Source of the DNA: Bacteroidota bacterium
GTDB lineage: Bacteria; Bacteroidota; Bacteroidia; Chitinophagales; Chitinophagaceae
DNA: 6,728 nucleotides
Assembly: GCA_016715505.1 (NCBI GenBank)
Contig: JADJZY010000031.1
Location: 1-6,728, forward strand
Direction of reading: 5' to 3'
Shown: one piece after another, positions 1-5,576 of the stretch
Layout of the letters: the number at the start of each line of letters is the position of its first letter
Position numbering within the stretch: position 1 is the first letter of the stretch
Notes under the pieces: model-generated
Databases searched by the model: none
Told to the model about the DNA's origin: nothing
What the model saw: the letters and a program-made list of their open reading frames with translations, nothing else
Made by a program: the position numbers and the translations under genes

Positions 1-43
1 TTTCAGAATTATTAACTTCGCTTGATAAAACATTTTCAACTTG

Positions 44-1576
44 ATGAGAATTTTACTTGATACAAATATTATAATTCACCGAGAGGCAAGTAAGGTTATC
101 AATCCAGACATTGGATACCTATTTCAATGGTTGGACAAACTGAAATTGGAAAAATGTATCCATCCATTAACTGTAGAGGAACTCAATAGAAATAAAGATG
201 CCGAAACAGTAAAGACGATGAATATCAAAATCGGAAACTATCATCTGTTAAAAACTCAAGCACCATTTGAAGGGAAAATTGCCGAGATTAGCTCTCAAAT
301 TGATTTAAATGGGAATGATATTAATGACTCTAAAATATTAAATGAGGTTTATCAAGGAAGAGTTGATATTTTAATTTCAGAGGACAAAAAAATCCATACA
401 AAGGCACAGCTTTTAAATATTTCAGAAAAGGTTTTCAAAATTGATGCTTTTTTAGAAAAAGCTACCGCTGAAAATCCTGCATTAGTTGATTATAAAATAT
501 TAGCAGTTAAAAAACTTTACTTTGGCGAAGTAAAATTAGCCGACCAATTTTTTGACAGTTTTCGAGAGGACTATCAGTTTCCTCCTTTTGATGGTTGGTT
601 CAACAAGAAGTCTGACGAAATATCATATGTGTTTTCAGAATGATATTTTATCAGCATTCCTTTTCATAAAAATTGAAGACGAAGGCGAGCCATATTCAGA
701 CATAACTCCTCCGTTTGAAAAAAAGAAGCGACTTAAAATTGGAACCTTCAAAGTTACAAGCAATGGTTTTAAAATAGGGGAACGATTTTTAAAAATTATT
801 TTCGACAATGCTTTAAAGCAGAAAGTAACTGAAATTTATGTTACAATTTTTGACAAAAGACCTGAGCAAGAAAGGTTAATCGCTTTGCTCGAAGAATGGG
901 GCTTTAAGTTTCACGGCATAAAGTCTACAAAAAACGGAGACGAGAAAGTTTATGTTAAGGATTTTAATAGGAATAGTCCATAAAATATTGATTTACCTAA
1001 AATTAACTTATCCTTTTATTTCAAAGGTTGATGTGTTCATCGTTCCGATATACCAAGCGTATCATACCGAACTTTTACCTGATTCATACTTTACGAACAG
1101 AATCACCTAAAGATTTTGTAGAAAATGAACCTCATAGAAACGCATTAAGTAAGGTTTACATTTCTCGTTCTCTTGAAAGAAACTTAAAAAGTGGAGATAG
1201 AATTATATTCTACAGGACAGGTGACTCTGGCAATGCAATTCATACGGAGTTGTAACAACTGTTGGAATTGTTGAATCTGTAATCACAGATATCAATGACG
1301 AGGCAACATTTCAAGCGTTATGCAGAAAACGAAGTGTTTTTTCTGACGAGGAACTAAAGAAACATTGGAATTATAATCCTATAATAAACCTGTCATCTTA
1401 TAAGCAGACCATTTATTGTTAATTTTTTGTATGCTTTTTCTTATCCTAAAAGGCCGAATCTAAAATGGTTAAATGAAACGGTGTAATTCCCAATATTCTT
1501 GATATGCCAAGAGGATTTCGTAAAAATCACACAACAAGATTTCATAAAAATTGCAAATTATTCATTCAATCAATGA
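44..1576 (+). pseudogene. PIN-GNAT-EVE/PUA-like fusion protein, broken by frameshifts
   Basis: Reading through the shifts gives one protein of about 510 residues. The N-terminus is a PIN-type RNase: MRILLDTN (D6), a TVEEL segment (E45/E46), NDIND (D92/D95) and ISEDKKI (D114) supply the usual acidic residues. From about base 640 to 980 comes a GNAT-like acetyltransferase part (KIGTFKV, GFKIGERFLKI, EEWGFKFHG). From about 1000 to 1380 comes an EVE/PUA-like part (FIVPIY, KVYISRSLERNLKSGD, FYRTG, TTVGIVES), then a tail with NFLYAYSYPKRPNLKWL and PRGF. Shifts lie near 636-642, 972-1002 (with an in-frame TAA at 981), 1088, 1243, 1380-1400, 1482 and 1520; most are one base in a short homopolymer. 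ATG at 44 is preferred to the in-frame TTG at 41. The stop at 1574-1576 overlaps the ASCH gene start. Inferred role: cleavage or modification of RNA in response to a bound nucleic acid. Genuine decay and sequencing error both remain possible. Confidence 0.8.
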
Positions 1577-1911
1577 GAGTATTACTATCTATAAAACTAG
1601 AATATGCCTTCAAAATATTTGATGGCACGAAGAGATTTGAATTCCGCAAGGTCATATTCAAAAACCCAAATATCAAAACGGTTGTTGTCTATGCATCATC
1701 TCCTGTTCAACAAGTCATTGGTGAATTTGAAATAGATGATATTTTCAGTTTCGATCCTGAAGCTATTTGGAAAATGACAAAAAAATATTCTGGAATAACA
1801 GAAGACTTTTTTTATGAGTATTTCGCTGACAGAGAAATTGCTCACGCCATTAAAATAAAAAAGACAAAAATGTATAGAAAACCTTTGTCAATTAGGACGA
1901 CTTTAACGTAG
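1573..1911 (+). CDS. Small ASCH-domain protein (PUA-like fold), 3' end frameshifted
   Basis: The ATG at 1573 overlaps the previous stop (ATGA), so the two genes are probably translationally coupled. The 112-residue product starts MRVLLSIKLEYAFKIFDGTK and continues FEFRK, VVVYASSPVQQVIGEF and REIAHAIKIKKTK. This is the ASCH pattern, with an SIK/GTK/EFRK ligand face followed by a strand ending in GEFEI. ASCH domains belong to the PUA-like group and are thought to bind RNA or modified nucleotides. The longer open frame back to 1504 is the end of the upstream gene in a shifted frame and was not used. Near 1891 a missing base (AGGACGAC, probably AAGGACGAC) ends the frame at 1911; restoring it gives DDFNVVPPQSYVYL and a stop at 1938-1940. 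The exact partner relationship with the PIN-GNAT-EVE protein is inferred from overlap only. Confidence 0.75.
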   Translation: MRVLLSIKLEYAFKIFDGTKRFEFRKVIFKNPNIKTVVVYASSPVQQVIGEFEIDDIFSFDPEAIWKMTKKYSGITEDFFYEYFADREIAHAIKIKKTKMYRKPLSIRTTLT

Positions 1912-1968
1912 TTCCGCCTCAATCATATGTATACTTATAACGACTGTGGACAGAAAGCACAAAGGCCT

Positions 1969-2133
1969 AACAGCACCTACCCAAAAGGCGGGGTTTCGTG
2001 TTCCAAAGACAATTTTGGGTTAATCAAACATTAGTTTTCCACAATTTGGTGGCCGCCCTTCGGGTAAGCCGCAAACCCCTCCCAAAAAAAAAAAAAAATT
2101 TTTATAAATTTGTCGGTGGCGCCGTTCTACGTT
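1969..2133 (+). other. attC-like recombination site closing the PIN/ASCH cassette
   Basis: It starts with GCCTAAC at 1965-1971, a perfect match to the RYYYAAC inverse core of integron attC sites, and ends at the GTT of 2131-2133. The arms 1978-1990 (TACCCAAAAGGCG) and 2054-2066 (CGCCCTTCGGGTA) pair at 11 of 13 positions, and a competing pairing of GGGGTTT (1990-1996) with AAACCCC exists. It is longer and less regular than the other sites here and holds a run of 15 A (2084-2098) followed by T5. TAAATTTG at 2105-2112 fits the Bacteroidota -7 element. The start of the cassette, which should begin with about GTTAGGCC, lies upstream of the window. Confidence 0.5.
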
Positions 2134-2183
2134 ATGCCGCCGGATAAAGCGGCGGCAATAAAAATGCTGCTCTATCTGCTAAC
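2131..2183 (+). other. 53-bp cassette remnant with GC-rich hairpin
   Basis: It lies between two attC-like sites and has no gene. It begins GTTATGCCGC and ends ATCTGCTAAC, so its two ends pair only over GTTA/TAAC, unlike the other cassettes. Inside, TGCCGCC (2135-2141) and GGCGGCA (2151-2157) form a strong 7-bp hairpin with a 9-base loop, followed by ATAAAAATG; this could act as a weak terminator. The unmatched ends suggest that a deletion fused the left end of one cassette to the right end of another. This is an inference from the pairing rule seen in the neighbours. Confidence 0.4.
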
Positions 2184-2268
2184 AGCGGGTTGGTGCAAGG
2201 TGGGCTATTCTACTCCTATGAATGTAAACATCTCTAAAACCCCACCCTTCACCAACCCGCCAAACGTT
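2181..2268 (+). other. attC-like site (short form)
   Basis: The layout is AAC, one A, stem, loop, stem, CAAAC, GTT. The arm GCGGGTTGGTG (2185-2195) pairs perfectly with CACCAACCCGC (2250-2260). A second block GGTGGG (2199-2204) pairs with CCCACC (2242-2247), and a small CAA internal loop separates the blocks. One unpaired base on the left and five on the right flank the stem, as in the longer sites downstream. At about 88 bp with a 37-base loop it is within normal attC size. Unlike most of the others, its loop has no TAnnTTTG motif. Confidence 0.65.
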
Positions 2269-2760
2269 ACAGGCAATGGGCCTGCGCGACATACAGAGAA
2301 AAATTAGATTCGGTTTGGTTGGCTTTTTTCACAGACCGGCAAGCACTGAGAAACTTAACCGCGAACAAATTAATCACGATTTCCAGCGCCCGGATCACTA
2401 TATCGCTTAGACATTTTTCATGAGAAGAATTTCGTTGATTTAGTTTTGGTTGAGTTGTGTATTGCAAATCATATCGGCGGAATTTTAGGGCGCTTACCAC
2501 CCTACTCAGAGAAAATATTCAGTTCGCTTTGATAAACTGCCTTGAAATCGCTCCCGAGATTTTGAGTAAAAGGAAAAGAAGTTTTTCCTTTGGCGTAAAT
2601 GCTTAGACGCTAAACTGGAATTCTTAAATCGGGAGCGTGTTTGTGCTGAGAAGATAGTTAGAATTTCTAAAGCTTGCCTTCGAAATACTTAGAAAGGGTA
2701 TTAAGACTTTCATATCAAGAGAAGAAAGCCAACCAAACCGACAGGCCCACTGCCTGTAAC
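2266..2760 (+). repeat. ORF-less repeat cassette R1 (495 bp)
   Basis: The left end GTTACAGGCA (2266-2275) is the exact reverse complement of the right end TGCCTGTAAC (2751-2760). A2276 lies opposite C2750, and TGGGCC then pairs with GGCCCA. The body closely resembles R2, R3 and R4, but no shared reading frame is open in all four copies, so it is non-coding. The sub-terminal block with CGACATACAGAG groups it with R4. It is the most divergent copy around 2557-2597, where the hairpin sequence has been replaced by another of similar length. Confidence 0.85.
2311..2740 (+). ncRNA. Candidate large structured RNA, copy R1
   Basis: All stems are nested. P1 pairs 2311-2330 with 2721-2740 (CGGTTTGGTTGGCTT with its complement, 20 bp with one G-U). 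P2 is GGCAAGC (2338-2344) with GCTTGCC (2672-2678). P3 is AGCGCCC (2385-2391) with GGGCGCT (2488-2494). A small CAGTT/AACTG hairpin follows near 2519-2539. P4 is CGCTCCCG (2549-2556) with CGGGAGCG (2630-2637), and inside it AAAGGAAAA (2569-2577) pairs with TTTTCCTTT (2583-2591) over a GAAG-containing loop. The octamer GCTTAGAC occurs twice (2405, 2601). I do not recognise the family. Direction is assumed to follow the array because G-U pairs fit the + strand. Confidence 0.5.
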
Positions 2761-2879
2761 ACGGGTTTTGTGCAAGGAGGGCTACACTACTTTATTCATA
2801 TTTTTTACTATATTTGAACTACGAATTCCGGTCAAAACCGCTACCATCAAGCCCTCCCAGCACAAAGCCCGGAACCGTT
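2758..2879 (+). other. attC-like site between R1 and R2
   Basis: A 116-base linker lies between AAC and GTT. The left arm is CGGGTTTTGTGC then AGGAGGGC; the right arm is GCCCTCC then AGCACAAAGCCCG. About 17 of 20 positions pair, with an internal mismatch between the two blocks. The spacers are A on the left and GAACC on the right. The apex contains a small hairpin CGGT-CAAA-ACCG and TATATTTG at 2809-2816, which fits a Bacteroidota -7 element. Confidence 0.7.
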
Positions 2880-3371
2880 ATTCGCAAGCGGCCTTGGGAA
2901 TCACCAGAGAAAATTAGATTCGATTTGGTTGGCTTATTTCACAGACCGGCAAGCACTGAGAAACTTAACCGAATAGAAATTAATCACGATTTCCAGCGCC
3001 CTTCTCACCATATCGCTTAGACATTTTTCACGTGAAGAATTTCGTTGATCGGGTTTCGGTTGAGTCGTGTTTTGTAAATCATATCGGCGGAATTTGGGGC
3101 GCTTACCACCCTACTCCCAGAAAATATTCAGTTCGCTTTGATAAACTGCTTTGAATTCGCTCCCGGTAAATTGATTTTAAAGAAATTGAAGAATTTAGTT
3201 TTGGTTCACTGCTTAGACGCTAAACTTGAATTCTGAAATCGGGAGCGTTTTTGTGCTTAGGAGATAGTTAGAATTCCTAATGCTTGCCTTCGAACTGCTT
3301 AGAATGGTTATTAAGACTTTCATAGCAAGAGAAGAAAGCCAACCAAACCGAAAAGGCCGCCTGCGAATAAC
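2877..3371 (+). repeat. ORF-less repeat cassette R2 (495 bp)
   Basis: The ends are GTTATTCGCA (2877-2886) and TGCGAATAAC (3362-3371), exact reverse complements, with A2887 opposite C3361 and then GCGGCC/GGCCGC. The sub-terminal GCGGCCTTGGG and ACCAGAG blocks group it with R3, not with its neighbour R1. Its length is identical to R1 and R4 despite scattered substitutions. No conserved reading frame is present. Confidence 0.85.
2921..3350 (+). ncRNA. Candidate large structured RNA, copy R2
   Basis: The stem set matches copy R1. P1 pairs 2921-2940 with 3331-3350. P2 is GGCAAGCA (2948-2955) with TGCTTGCC (3281-3288), one pair longer than in R1. P3 pairs 2995-3001 with 3097-3103. P4 pairs 3158-3165 with 3240-3247. 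The inner hairpin is AAATT-GAAG-AATTT (3183-3196), a different stem from R1 on the same GAAG loop. The TTTTTC/GAAGAA hairpin near 3024-3039 has loop ACGT here and ATGA in R1. Confidence 0.5.
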
Positions 3372-3490
3372 ACGGGTTTTGTGCAAGGAGGGCCACACTA
3401 CTTTATTCATATTTTTTGCTATATTTGAACAAAGAATTCCGGTCAAAACCGCTGCCATCAAGCCCTCCCAGCACAAAGCCCGGAACCGTT
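3369..3490 (+). other. attC-like site between R2 and the coiled-coil cassette
   Basis: It is almost identical to the site at 2758-2879: a 116-base linker, the same two-block stem, A and GAACC spacers, and an apex with CGGT-CAAA-ACCG. The cassette to its right begins GTTGGCGG instead of GTTATTCG, so the site's right core comes from the following cassette, as in integron arrays. Confidence 0.7.
3420..3427 (+). promoter_or_regulatory. Possible -7 element (TATATTTG) in the attC apex
   Basis: TATATTTG matches the Bacteroidota consensus TAnnTTTG and lies about 140 bases upstream of the coiled-coil gene start. The same octamer is at 2809, 4818 and 5430, and TAAATTTG is at 2105 and 4224, so six of the seven sites carry the motif. 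No good TTTG -33 element sits at the usual distance, so promoter activity is uncertain. Confidence 0.3.
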
Positions 3491-3568
3491 GGCGGTAATT
3501 GTGCAAACTCAACATAATACGAGTAAAATACAAGAATTTAATAAATACTAAAAATAAAAAATATTTAA

Positions 3569-3631
3569 ATGGGTTATGTAAGTCTATCCGAAGATATTGT
3601 AAATAGGTTAGGCATGAATTATGCCATATGA
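3569..3631 (+). CDS. Short frame, probably the true N-terminus of the coiled-coil protein
   Basis: ATG at 3569 opens a 20-codon frame, MGYVSLSEDIVNRLGMNYAI, whose TGA (3629-3631) overlaps the ATG at 3628. The peptide looks like an ordinary protein N-terminus. Restoring one base at TATGAAG (for example TATGGAAG) joins it to the next frame as NYAIWKDKSEQ. An A-rich leader (3549-3563) directly precedes it, which is typical of Bacteroidota starts. The alternative is a real leader peptide translationally coupled to the downstream frame. Confidence 0.45.
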   Translation: MGYVSLSEDIVNRLGMNYAI

Positions 3632-4050
3632 AGGACAAATCTGAGCAAGATTTGGAATTCCAAGCAATTACTAAAAACCGATTCTTACTAAACAATAGGA
3701 TATCAGAGAATGTAAAATCAGTAGAAGAAAAACTTAAAGAAAGTAAAAGTATAATTGCTGAATTTGAAAAGGAAAAGGTAGATGCTACAAATGAAATTGA
3801 GAAACTAAAACGAGAAGTTATTGAACTTACAAGACAAAATACAGAATTTATAATTCGACTTAATAAAAAGGAAGACTTACTTGTTACATTTAGAAAAGAA
3901 ATAAAATCAGTATTGGAAAAAAATGAAAGTTATAGAGAAACAACTGAAAACAGGAATGAAGAAATAAGAAACAACTCGATAAATAATTTGAATCAAGAAA
4001 ATGCTGAGACATTATTGAATTTTAAAAAGAGAGGTTGGAAAAATAAGTAG
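3628..4050 (+). CDS. Coiled-coil protein of unknown function
   Basis: This 140-residue, charged, cytoplasmic-looking product has no membrane segment. From about residue 15 to 105 it is almost continuous heptad-rich helix: ISENVKSVEEKLKESKSIIA, EFEKEKVDATNEIEKLK, REVIELTRQNTEFIIRLN. The tail is rich in Asn and Glu and ends KKRGWKNK. I recognise no catalytic motif. The gene most likely starts at 3569 with one base lost near 3628. It is alone in its cassette, so no partner can be proposed. A stretch without a start codon (4054-4236, VVLYIDINISNKDKRN onward) follows in another frame and runs into the attC-like site; it could be a further frameshifted tail, but this is weak. Confidence 0.6.
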   Translation: MKDKSEQDLEFQAITKNRFLLNNRISENVKSVEEKLKESKSIIAEFEKEKVDATNEIEKLKREVIELTRQNTEFIIRLNKKEDLLVTFRKEIKSVLEKNESYRETTENRNEEIRNNSINNLNQENAETLLNFKKRGWKNK

Positions 4051-4153
4051 TATTATACATCGACATAAACATTTCAAATAAGGACAAAAGGAACATAAAT
4101 AATTTAAAACTAATTGTAAAGAATAAATACTTGGACTATAAACAACTACCGCC

Positions 4154-4278
4154 AACATGCGTTTGGCGCAAGTGGGGCTTTTGTGCTAGGCTGAACATTT
4201 GTACTTTCTATTATCTTATGTTCTAAATTTGAACTTGAGTACTTTTTAACCCCCACCTTCGCCAAGCGCAACCACGTT
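4154..4278 (+). other. attC-like site closing the coiled-coil cassette
   Basis: A 119-base linker with its own sequence but the same architecture. The left arm TGCGTTTGGCG (4158-4168) pairs with CGCCAAGCGCA (4260-4270), GTGGGG pairs with CCCCAC, and an internal loop lies at CAA/CTT. The spacers are A on the left and ACCAC on the right. TAAATTTG at 4224-4231 occupies the apex, parallel to TATATTTG in the R-type sites. Confidence 0.7.
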
Positions 4279-4769
4279 ACTCGCAAGCGGCCTTGGGGAC
4301 AACCAGAGAAATTTAGATTCGATTTGGTTGGCTTTTTTCATAGACCGGCAAGCACTGAGATTTTTAACCGCTTAGAAATTAGTCACGTTCTTCAGCGCCC
4401 CGATCACCATATCGCTTAGACATTTTTCACGTGAAGAATTTCGTTGTTTAGGTTTTGGTTGATTCGTGTTTTGCAAATCATATCGGCAGAATTTAGGGCG
4501 CTTACTACCCTACACCAAGAAAATATTCAGTTCGCTTTGATAAACTGCTTTGAATTCGCTCCCGGTAAATTGATTTTAAGAAATTGAAGAATTTAGTTTT
4601 GATTCACTGCTTAGACGATAAACTGGAATTCAGAAACTGGGAGCGGTTATTTGCAGAGAAGATATTTTGAATTTCTAAAGCTTGCCTTCGAAATGCTTAG
4701 AAAGGGTATTAAGACTTTCATATCAAGAGAAGAAAGCCAACCAAACCGAAAAGGCCGCCTGCGAGTAAC
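4276..4769 (+). repeat. ORF-less repeat cassette R3 (494 bp)
   Basis: The ends are GTTACTCGCA (4276-4285) and TGCGAGTAAC (4760-4769), exact reverse complements. Against R2 the only change in the 10-mer is T to C on the left, matched by A to G on the right: a compensatory pair. A4286 lies opposite C4759. One A is missing from the run before the inner hairpin, which accounts for the length of 494. Confidence 0.85.
4320..4748 (+). ncRNA. Candidate large structured RNA, copy R3
   Basis: P1 pairs 4320-4339 with 4729-4748. P2 pairs 4347-4353 with 4680-4686. P3 pairs 4394-4400 with 4496-4502. P4 is CGCTCCCG (4557-4564) with TGGGAGCG (4638-4645), where a C-to-T change leaves a G-U pair instead of breaking the stem. 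The inner hairpin AAATT-GAAG-AATTT is at 4581-4594. The retained pairing supports an RNA read from the + strand. Confidence 0.5.
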
Positions 4770-4889
4770 ACGGGTTTTACGCCAGGCGGGCTAATCTACT
4801 TTATTCATATATTTCGCTATATTTGATCTACGGATTCCGGTCAAATCGCCTGCTATCAAGCCCGCCCGATCGTAAAGCCCGGCTCCGTT
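4767..4889 (+). other. attC-like site between R3 and R4, variant stem
   Basis: A 117-base linker. The left arm is CGGGTTTTACG then GGCGGGC; the right arm is GCCCGCC then CGTAAAGCCCG. Relative to the other R-type sites, GTG/CAC has become ACG/CGT and GGAGGG/CCCTCC has become GGCGGG/CCCGCC, so both sides changed together. The spacers are A and GCTCC. TATATTTG is at 4818-4825. The apex hairpin CGGTCAAAACCG is disrupted here. Confidence 0.7.
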
Positions 4890-5381
4890 ATTGGTAATGG
4901 GCCTGAGCGACATACAGAGAAAAATTAGATTCGGTTTGGTTGGCTTATTTCACAGACCGGCAAGCACTGAGAAACTTAACCGAATAGAAATTATTCACGT
5001 TTTCCAGCGCCCTTCTCACCATATCGCTTAGACATTTTTCATGAGAAGAATTTCGTTGATCAGGTTTTGATTGATTCGTGTATTGCACATCTTATCGGCA
5101 GAATTTAGGGCGCTTACTACCCTACACCAAGAAAATATTCAGTTCGCTTTCACAAACTGCCTTGAATTCGCTCCCGGTAAATTGATTTTAAAGAAATTGA
5201 AGAATTTAGTTTTGATTCACTGCTTAGACGATAAACTGGAATTCAGAAATCGGGAGCGGGTATGTGCTGAGAAGATATTTTGAATTTCTAAAGCTTGCCT
5301 TCTAACTGCTTAAAATGGGTATTAAGACTTTCACAGCAAGAGAAGAAAGCCAACCAAACCGACAGGCCCACTACCAATAAC
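4887..5381 (+). repeat. ORF-less repeat cassette R4 (495 bp)
   Basis: The ends are GTTATTGGTA (4887-4896) and TACCAATAAC (5372-5381), exact reverse complements. Compared with R1 (ACAGGCA/TGCCTGT), four left bases differ and all four partners changed to match. A4897 lies opposite C5371, followed by TGGGCC/GGCCCA. The CGACATACAGAG block groups it with R1, while the interior resembles R2 and R3. Confidence 0.85.
4932..5361 (+). ncRNA. Candidate large structured RNA, copy R4
   Basis: P1 pairs 4932-4951 with 5342-5361. P2 pairs 4959-4965 with 5293-5299. P3 pairs 5006-5012 with 5108-5114. P4 pairs 5169-5176 with 5251-5258. The inner hairpin AAATT-GAAG-AATTT is at 5194-5207. The CAGTT/AACTG hairpin is kept although its loop changed from TGAT to TCAC. 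A short open frame at 5071-5283 exists in this copy only, so it is not taken as coding. Confidence 0.5.
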
Positions 5382-5499
5382 ACGGGTTTTGTGCAAGGAG
5401 GGCCACACTACTTTATTCATATTTTTTGCTATATTTGAACTAAGAATTCCAGTCAAAACCGCTGCCATCAGCCCTCCCAGCACAAAGCCCGGAACCGTT
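5379..5499 (+). other. attC-like site between R4 and the nuclease cassette
   Basis: A 115-base linker, nearly identical to the sites at 2758 and 3369, with one A missing (CATCAGCCC rather than CATCAAGCCC). The right core belongs to the next cassette and reads GTTGTGGG. Confidence 0.7.
5430..5437 (+). promoter_or_regulatory. Possible -7 element (TATATTTG) upstream of the nuclease-like gene
   Basis: It lies about 140 bases before the ATG at 5577, the same distance as the equivalent motif before the coiled-coil gene. A 15-base A-rich block, TAAAAATAAAAAATA, is identical in both leaders (3549-3563 and 5544-5558). No convincing -33 box is visible. Confidence 0.3.
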
Positions 5500-5576
5500 G
5501 TGGGTCATTCTATGGCAAAAAGGCAGACCTCAACAGATAGTGTTAAAAATAAAAAATAGACTAAAATATTTAACGA

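Larger units (their letters stand above)
3488..4156 (+). other. Integron-like cassette carrying the coiled-coil gene
   Basis: This is the only complete protein-bearing cassette in the window. Its ends GTTGGCGGTA (3488-3497) and TACCGCCAAC (4147-4156) are exact reverse complements, with A3498 opposite C4146, then TTGT pairing with ACAA. These ends are unrelated in sequence to those of the R repeats, but the pairing rule is the same. That shows the complementarity is a cassette property rather than a feature of the RNA repeat. Confidence 0.7.

Noticed and set aside
552..983. A separate gene starting at 552
   Set aside because: The first 88 bases are a shadow of the PIN frame; the rest continues the PIN fusion after a one-base shift near 640.
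1028..1255. A separate 75-residue protein
   Set aside because: It is the EVE-like middle of the fusion protein, bounded by frameshifts on both sides; its first residues are shadow sequence.
2110..2500. Open frames at 2110-2307 (+) and 2267-2500 (-)
   Set aside because: They cross attC-like hairpins or repeat ends, have low-complexity composition, and are not open in the other repeat copies.
2814..3020. Open frame spanning an attC-like site and the start of R2
   Set aside because: It depends on copy-specific bases and is not kept in the equivalent parts of R1, R3 and R4.
3213..3695. Minus-strand frame of 160 codons and plus-strand frame 3280-3498
   Set aside because: They run through repeat, hairpin and the coiled-coil gene in antisense; composition and lack of conservation between copies mark them as chance.
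2266..5381. CRISPR array
   Set aside because: Repeats are about 495 bp with structured interiors and no unique spacers of constant size.
2266..5381. Insertion sequence, MITE or group II intron
   Set aside because: There are terminal inverted repeats, but they are private to each copy. No target duplications, transposase or reverse transcriptase frame, and no recognisable intron domain V were seen. A MITE-like origin cannot be fully excluded.
5512..5559. A 15-codon frame, ATGGCAAAAAGG to TAG, before the nuclease-like gene
   Set aside because: It could be a leader peptide, but there is no start-site signal and no stem-switch structure to support it.
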